From: Mesotaenium endlicherianum
Taxonomy: Eukaryota; Streptophyta; Zygnematophyceae; Zygnematales; Mesotaeniaceae
Assembly: GCA_009602735.1 (NCBI GenBank)
Contig: WELA01012862.1
Coordinates: 21,273 to 46,391, forward strand
Direction: 5' to 3'
DNA: 25,119 nucleotides
Position numbers and translations under genes: made by a program. The notes under the pieces are model-generated. The model was given only the letters and a program-made list of their open reading frames with translations. It had not been told where the DNA came from and searched no databases. Below, piece after piece: positions 20,104-25,119 of this stretch. Numbering within the stretch: position 1 is the first letter of the stretch; every line of letters begins with the position of its first letter.

Positions 20104-21026
20104 GGGCCTCCACCCATTAGCCACTTTTGGGGAATTTCTACGACTTCCCGTTCTCTTCTCAAAATTACCATTCAAAGAGGATCTCATCGACGGTCGGAAT
20201 TAGCCGAGAACACACGATGGTGACGTGAGCCAATTAAGCAATAAAGAACTTAGAGTATGTCGTTTAGTGGCGTATCTTCACCAAATCTACCACACTCATC
20301 CACTTGCATTTGGGTGGAAGGGTAATTTCTCCGCTTGGGAAGAAAGGCATGCCCTACCGCCCCCCACTTAGGTGTCAGAATGTCAAAAAAGGTGTAAGAA
20401 GGCAAAGGCGTCCGTCAATATAACGACGCGTCGAATTTCCTTTCCTTTCTCTTCTTTTGGATGACATGTACGTACCAGATTGGTGAAAAGTGTCGGTCAA
20501 AAATCTTGTCATGCACGAGCGAAATCCGTGCGAAATGACCATTCCCCAAATTGTTCGCGACCATTCCTCGAAATTCCTACCCGTTCCAAACCATTCGTTG
20601 GATTCTTGATTTTGTGGCGTAAAATGGGCTCCCTGCTCGAACATGAAAAAAGCCAGTCGCGTTGCCGGTGAACAAAAAAAGGTGGAAGCTGAGGGGGCGA
20701 ATTGCAGGCAATTGACAGGAAGGGTGGACGGGTCGGGCCGTCTCACGTAACGGTTAAATGACATTTCGAGGACATCTGTTTCATTGTTTCGGTGTGTAAG
20801 GCCCATACTTTTTTCGTTCACCGTGGTGGTCGGTATGTGTCAGAAGGAAAGGAAATTCCATGTTATTGACCACCCATTAGCGCGTCTCGGTTTGGTAAAG
20901 AGAAAGGCGGAGGAAGGGAACTGTTCCCTTCTTTGTGATGACTGAAAGATTAACGGTTTTTTCGGAGAAGGGGAAGGGAAAGGAATTTTGCCGTTTCCCC
21001 AAAATCCTGCTAATGGGTGGAGGCTG
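20104..21026. mobile_element. PIF/Harbinger-like MITE, 923 bp, non-autonomous
   Basis: Ends are inverted copies: the left end GGGCCTCCACCCATTAGC matches the right end read in reverse (CAGCCTCCACCCATTAGC) over 16 bases, then continues imperfectly through TTTTGGGGAA. A TAA flanks each side (20101-20103, 21027-21029), the target duplication typical of PIF/Harbinger. The interior is AT-rich with no transposase; a 148-codon minus frame shows no known domain. A TIR-like segment also occurs inside at 20870-20882. Superfamily is inferred from the TWA duplication and G-rich end. Confidence 0.65.
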
Positions 21027-21029
21027 TAA

Positions 21030-22464
21030 TCCATCGACCGTCAAATTTCTCTATTACAAGAGTCGCCATTTGCATCTCCTTTCTTTAGCGGGGGGATAGA
21101 TGTCGCGACTACTATCCGTTTGACGGTGTCGCACGCGCAGCGCAAGCTACGGCCACCCAGGTACGGAAAGTCAACGTTGACTCACCGACCACTTGACTGA
21201 TTACGTCGCAGTCAGCGGTTATGTCGGCGTCAAGACCACTGGCAAGGGGTCAATGTCAATGTGCCCCACACCCAGGATTGGGGGAGATTTTGACAGCATA
21301 GACAGCCGCGAGGCTAGAAGCTGGGGATCAGTGATGAGCCGCCCAGCAGGTACCAAGTCAGGTACTGTGTGACTGGCAGATTAAGCCAGGTCATGGCCGC
21401 AATGCCAAGATAGATTACGGCCGCCCGGTTGGGAATCTTGAGCAAGTGGCATTTGCTTGTACACACCGATCAGGATTTCTTAGCCATGAGCCAATTAGGC
21501 GTGACTGCCAGCTGAGAAGCTAAGCAGCAACGCGCGGCAGTCACGAGGTGTGCATGCATGCTGAGTGACTACGAGTTCGAGTTGAGCATGGCTAGGCAGA
21601 AGCAACATGCAGCTAAGCTTTGTGACTAAGCACGGCATTCTCGGAAGATGACGCTGTGTGGTGCCTGCGAAAGGCACGAATCTTGCCTAAGACATGTTAT
21701 TCACTCTCACGCATCGTTGTCGAAGGAAGCTAAAGAAGCAGAAGGAGCGCAAAGAAGAAGGAGTTCCCAAGGCCATAGAAGAGCCACGGCGCCACGCATC
21801 TGCCGACGTTGGAAGATTTCGCCCTAAAGTGTATCATAGAAAGGTTAGACCTCAGGAGTTCCCAAGAGAGGATCTCACTGGTAGTAAGTAGAGAGCTGCA
21901 GAATAGAATCTGTTAGGGGATTAGCACAAATTTGGGTCAAACGGCACCAGCGTGCGAAGGTCACTTAAAATGGTGAGTGCTGTGTTAGTTTCCAAGTTCT
22001 CAGAAGTCTCCATTGTCGAATTGCTGATAGCTAGAGAAGTATTAACAAGCAAAAGCTCTCAGCGAAGAACTGAGTGAGCCCAGCCAAGCAGTGAAGAGCT
22101 GTTAAGGCGCGGTATTGAGCGAAGAACTCAGACCAGGCCAGCATAGATGTGCAGTTCAGAGTTTTGTAAGCTGTGACTTGTGGAAGTTAAGCGAAAGCTT
22201 TGAAGGGCAATTTTCTCTGAACTTGACATTGCCTGTTGAGCTGCTTAGACGTGATTTCGGCAAACTACCAACTTGTTCCATCTGTAAACCCTCAACTTGG
22301 GCAAAAGCCTGTGTAGAAACAAGACGCTTCTGTCCTACTTCTGAGAACTTCGGTTGATTGGTTCAGGTGAACAAGAATTCCCAAGTCAGTTGGGGATTGA
22401 GGCCTGTGAAGGCTGCCGGTGTCCAACCTGGAAAGGGACCCGGAAAAATTCAACTGTATATGCG
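21030..22464. other. Unassigned sequence between MITE and LTR retrotransposon
   Basis: No recognisable protein; short frames (for example 21694-21891, Lys/Arg-rich) have no identifiable domain. A CTCAGCGAAGAACTGAG stem-loop lies near 22057-22073, with a similar CGAAGAACTCAG at 22119. Composition resembles old repeat DNA, but no boundaries can be set. Confidence 0.4.
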
Positions 22465-22776
22465 TGTAGTGATTTGAGTTATTATATATTAGTTTGCATA
22501 TATTTTAATGTTTTCAAATATATTTGGAGTAGTATTGTGTGGAGTCAAGGGTGAATAGGTACTCTAGAAACTTGGTTCATGTCCTTTGAACCTTCCCAGG
22601 CATTTTCGAAGTTAGAGGAAAGACCTAGAAGAACTCCATGTGGCAAAAGTCAAATATGCCATTTTTAGGTCAAAAGGACATGTGTACATTATTCTAGAAA
22701 GAGGTGGCAAGTTTTGGGATGTGTTGGGTGCCAACACATCAACATACACCTTCCTAGAAATTACTTATGTAGCAAG

Positions 22777-22784
22777 TATATAAA
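22777..22784 (+). promoter_or_regulatory. LTR TATA box
   Basis: GTATATAAAC about 140 bases before the AATAAA of the same LTR. Transcription would start near 22805-22810. Confidence 0.6.
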
Positions 22785-22918
22785 CAAGAGCTAGAACATA
22801 GAAAGACATTCCAGAATCACTCTTGTACTTGCCAAAATCCAGAAATATATTAACTTTCAAGAAGCCATCTCTCTTTCAAGAAGCTACCACTTGTGTTCAA
22901 AGATCCTTGTCTTGAAAA

Positions 22919-22924
22919 AATAAA
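22919..22924 (+). terminator. LTR poly(A) signal AATAAA
   Basis: Lies 43 bases before the LTR end and about 110 bases after the expected start site, the normal order of R-region signals. Confidence 0.6.
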
Positions 22925-22968
22925 GTATTATATTTCACTAAGTACTTCATCTATCTGTTTCACTACAG

Positions 22969-22984
22969 TGGTATCGGAGCTAGG
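22969..22984 (+). other. Primer binding site for initiator tRNA-Met
   Basis: TGGTATCGGAGCTAGG follows the LTR by one base. It matches the complement of the plant initiator tRNA-Met 3' end (TGGTATCAGAGC...) except for two transitions. This is the common primer of plant LTR retrotransposons. Confidence 0.8.
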
Positions 22985-23066
22985 CACTTTGGTAGCACAA
23001 GAAGATGACCGATCCTCAAGACCAACAGCAAGCTTTCGAAGGAAGCCCTTCCTCTCCGAGACACCC

Positions 23067-23216
23067 TCCTCCAGCGTCGATGGGAGAGCCCACTCAAGAA
23101 AATCTGCAATAACAAGAAGCACCACAAGGAGGAGCACACCCTCCTCCAGCGTCGATGGGAGAGCCTACTCAAGGAAATCTGCAACAACAAGAAGCACCAC
23201 AAGGAGGAGCACCGTC
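23067..23216 (+). repeat. 75-bp tandem duplication in gag N-terminus
   Basis: Two in-frame copies of a 25-codon unit (PPPASMGEPTQ...QEAPQGGA), with equivalent Met codons at 23080 and 23155. They differ at a few bases, including the nonsense change in the first copy. Confidence 0.9.
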
Positions 23217-24069
23217 AAATCCCGTGGCAGCCGCTATAGCAAAGTTAACCCCACCACAAGGAGTTCTCGCAAATGAGTGGGCAGCCTTCCTAATGACCGT
23301 CCACAACCAAGTGGGCTTGGCCACCTATGAAGCAACCGTGCAAGCGTCAAGAGAAGCTATGGCTGCCATGGTTGCCCCTATTGCGAGCAATGCTCAAAAT
23401 CCAGCCCCGGCTCAAGCGCCTCCACAAGAGCCAACGAGAGCTAGGAAACTCATCACGCCCGGCAAACCCGACACTTTCAACCCCGGGAAAGGTGCCAACC
23501 TGAATTTATGGCTCTACCAAGTGGAGACGTACCTCGCATTCCTTGAAGTACCCGAGGAGGACTACGTTCCCTTTGCCGTTACCTTACTTAGAGGAGCAGC
23601 AACATCATGGTGGCGTAACTATCAAGCGGCTATATATCAAGCTATGGCGCACCCCATGCTCGGCCAAGAGCCCCCACCATCATATGCAAGATGGGCAGAT
23701 TTTCGTGAGGCCCTCAAGAAGCAATTCATGCCCATCAATACGGAGAAGATTGCCCGAGGAAAGCTCCACCATCTCAAGCAAACGACGTCCGTTCAAGAGT
23801 ATACATCCAGATTTCACGCCCTCACTCTTGAGATCCCCAACATGTCTCTCGAGGAGAAGATTGACCGCTACATCATTGGCCTCAAATCCAAGGTGGTGTT
23901 ACGTTTCTGCTTTTCGAGAGGATCTTTCCTCGGTATTCAAGGAATATTTAATTCAAGTGGAAGGAAAATCTGTATAATTGTGCAAATCGACGAATACTCG
24001 AAAGAGCGAAAATGTAAACTAACATAGAATGTGTGCTTGTGAGAGTTGCACTCACAATGACTCTACTGG

Positions 24070-24077
24070 TATTTATA
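24070..24077 (-). promoter_or_regulatory. TATAAATA box of the solo LTR
   Basis: Read on the minus strand, within the palindrome GGTATAAATACC-like context. It supports minus orientation of the solo LTR. Transcripts would run antisense to gag. Confidence 0.5.
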
Positions 24078-24263
24078 CCTGCACAACATGAGGCACGGGA
24101 GTGCTTCGAGTCACCACCTAGGGCACTGGTTCATGTTCAACGAAAACGGTCGAAGGGACGTGTCCCATTCGGCCGAATGCTCGAAACGCGCCGTTTGGCG
24201 GTTTGGAGACTTTTCAATGGTTTTCAGAAAACCGGTTCGCGCCAAACGGGCGTTTTCGCGTTC

Positions 24264-24287
24264 TCGCGACTTTTCGAAAAGTCGCGA
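24264..24287. repeat. 24-bp perfect palindrome in solo LTR
   Basis: Centred on TTCGAA with arms TCGCGACTTT, inside a region rich in TCGCGA and CGTTTTCG words. Confidence 0.9.
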
Positions 24288-24446
24288 CTGTTCGCGGAGT
24301 CGCGTCCAAACGATTACGTCATGAACCACGAGTTACGAGTAACTTCTTGGCCAATTGGTTTAGGTGTGAACGTTTCAAACGACAAGCCGCGGGTTCGAAT
24401 CCGCGTCGATGCAAAGCGACTTTGCATATTTCGTTTCGTTTGTCTT

Positions 24447-24489
24447 TACGACGGTTTGTTCGTATCTTGATACGACGGTTTGTTCGTAT
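24447..24489. repeat. 19-bp direct repeat in solo LTR, 24-bp period
   Basis: TACGACGGTTTGTTCGTAT occurs at 24447-24465 and 24471-24489. This may be a U3 enhancer-like duplication. Confidence 0.9.
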
Positions 24490-25119
24490 TAACGACTGGT
24501 CGTAAATTCGAAATCTGTGATTGTGCATTGTCGAAATAATGACAATCAAATCAACTTAATCAATCAATGATTTAATAAGTTATCATCTCATAATTAATCA
24601 AAGTAACTTTATGAATAATTATGTCGTACTTTTGCGAAGTAGTCGAGTTACGTTACGACGCTTTTTGCAACAGTATCTCGGTCGTTTCGCCAATCGACCA
24701 GGAATTAATCGGCACACACGTGTGGCGAATAATTGAATATGATGCAATCATTTATCAAATAATATGATAAATAGTATAACGTACTTTAGGTAATTGGGAA
24801 AACGTCCCAAATACGCCTAAAATAGCTCGGATCGTTACACGTGGCAAAGGAAGTGGAATTAAGCGACTTGACGGGCTTCTCAAAGATCATTGAAGTGGCC
24901 CAAAAGGTGGATACCTTGAATTTCAAGCACTCCGTGCCTTCATCTTCACGGGCACCGGCGACGCGGGTGTACGCAGCCCCTTCCACATCCGAATCTGGAC
25001 CCACACCCATGGAAATCGGAGTTATTAAAAGGGACCCCGCGGCTGCTCGGAAGAGTGGAAGACCCTCCAATGACACTTATGATGCAAGAAACCAGCAAGG
25101 AGTGAAAGCAAGACTCTCC

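Larger units (their letters stand above)
22465..22967 (+). mobile_element. 5' LTR of a gag-encoding (Ty3-type) retrotransposon, 503 bp
   Basis: Bounded by perfect inverted ends TGTAGTG (22465-22471) and CACTACA (22961-22967). It contains a TATA box, an AATAAA (22919-22924) and, one base after the end, a primer binding site. U3 is about 340 bases; R and U5 fill the last 160. The 3' LTR lies beyond the window, so identity between LTRs cannot be used for dating. Confidence 0.8.
23897..24839 (-). mobile_element. Solo LTR (943 bp) inserted antisense into gag
   Basis: Plus-strand ends are TGTTACG and CGTTACA, an inverted pair with one mismatch, flanked by GGTGG (23892-23896) and CGTGG (24840-24844), a 5-bp target duplication with one changed base. 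Gag sense resumes in frame after it. Read on the minus strand, the unit begins TGTAACGATCC, a common start of plant Gypsy LTRs. It has a TATAAATA box at 24077-24070, about 170 bases from its end, as expected for U3 followed by R-U5. No internal retroelement sequence is present, so LTR-LTR recombination is inferred. Confidence 0.8.
23005..25119 (+). pseudogene. Retrotransposon gag, disrupted by a stop codon and an inserted LTR
   Basis: Gag capsid precursor of an LTR retrotransposon (Retrotrans_gag type). ATG 23005 opens a Gln/Pro-rich N-terminus. Codon 36 (23110-23112) is TAA where the tandem copy has CAA. An in-frame ATG at 23155 could restart translation. The capsid region contains NLWLYQVETYLAFL, AATSWWRNYQ and FREALKKQF, all typical of plant gag. 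After SKV (23895) the frame enters a 943-bp solo LTR and is lost; it resumes at 24841 and runs to PMEIGVIK and the window edge, just before the expected zinc knuckle. Protease, reverse transcriptase and integrase lie outside the window. Ty3/Gypsy assignment is likely from the gag type but not proven without pol. Confidence 0.85.

Noticed and set aside
20375..20821. Transposase gene in the MITE (148-codon minus frame)
   Set aside because: No DDE or MADF-like motifs, and it lies within AT-rich non-coding element sequence.
24341..24412. tRNA gene in the solo LTR
   Set aside because: The B box is perfect, but the acceptor strands do not pair and the T-stem pairs only with a non-standard eight-base loop.
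1..25119. CRISPR array, operon or prokaryotic system
   Set aside because: Spliceosomal introns, poly(A) signals and plant-type retroelements show a eukaryotic nuclear window; no regularly spaced repeats with spacers were seen.

Overview
This is a nuclear window from a plant-lineage (streptophyte) genome, probably a charophycean alga or an early-diverging land plant. The evidence is GT-AG introns, AATAAA poly(A) signals, a RIN4/NOI-domain gene, a xyloglucan-type GH16 enzyme, a plant-type O-fucosyltransferase-like protein, retroelements primed by initiator tRNA-Met, and many scattered TTTAGGG/CCCTAA-like motifs. The species cannot be fixed from sequence alone.

Layout. Positions 1-19,000 are a GC-rich, intron-containing gene compartment. 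It holds: (1) the 3' three exons of a GH16 xyloglucan-endotransglycosylase/hydrolase-like gene (+, 162-1819, poly(A) signal at 2101); (2) a RIN4-like protein with NOI motifs (-, about 6620-4018, three recognisable exons, both ends unresolved); (3) a six-exon type II membrane protein of the O-fucosyltransferase-like superfamily (+, 8983-16027) with a polyproline and basic repetitive tail; (4) an F-box/leucine-rich-repeat protein (-, 18978-17243) convergent with the previous gene and carrying one apparent frameshift. Introns are full of simple repeats: (AG)n, (CT)n, (CA)n, (GT)n, CCT-rich and G-rich tracts.

Positions 19,000-25,119 are a more AT-rich repeat compartment. A diverged tandem array (about 350 bp period) carries copies of the 5' end of the F-box gene. 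Next is a 923-bp element with inverted termini and a TAA duplication (PIF/Harbinger-like MITE). Then comes unassigned sequence, followed by the 5' part of a retrotransposon with a Retrotrans_gag-type gag: a 503-bp LTR, a primer binding site, and a gag frame broken by a nonsense codon and by an antisense 943-bp solo LTR. The gag frame resumes after the insert and runs off the window.

The genes do not form one pathway. The GH16 enzyme would act in the wall or secretory route, the O-fucosyltransferase-like protein in the Golgi, the RIN4-like protein at the plasma membrane, and the F-box protein in SCF ubiquitin ligases. The most unusual items are the multi-NOI RIN4-like protein, the array of F-box first-exon copies, the triplicated membrane-anchor exon end with its splice donor, and complementary (AG)n/(CT)n tracts flanking a GH16 exon.
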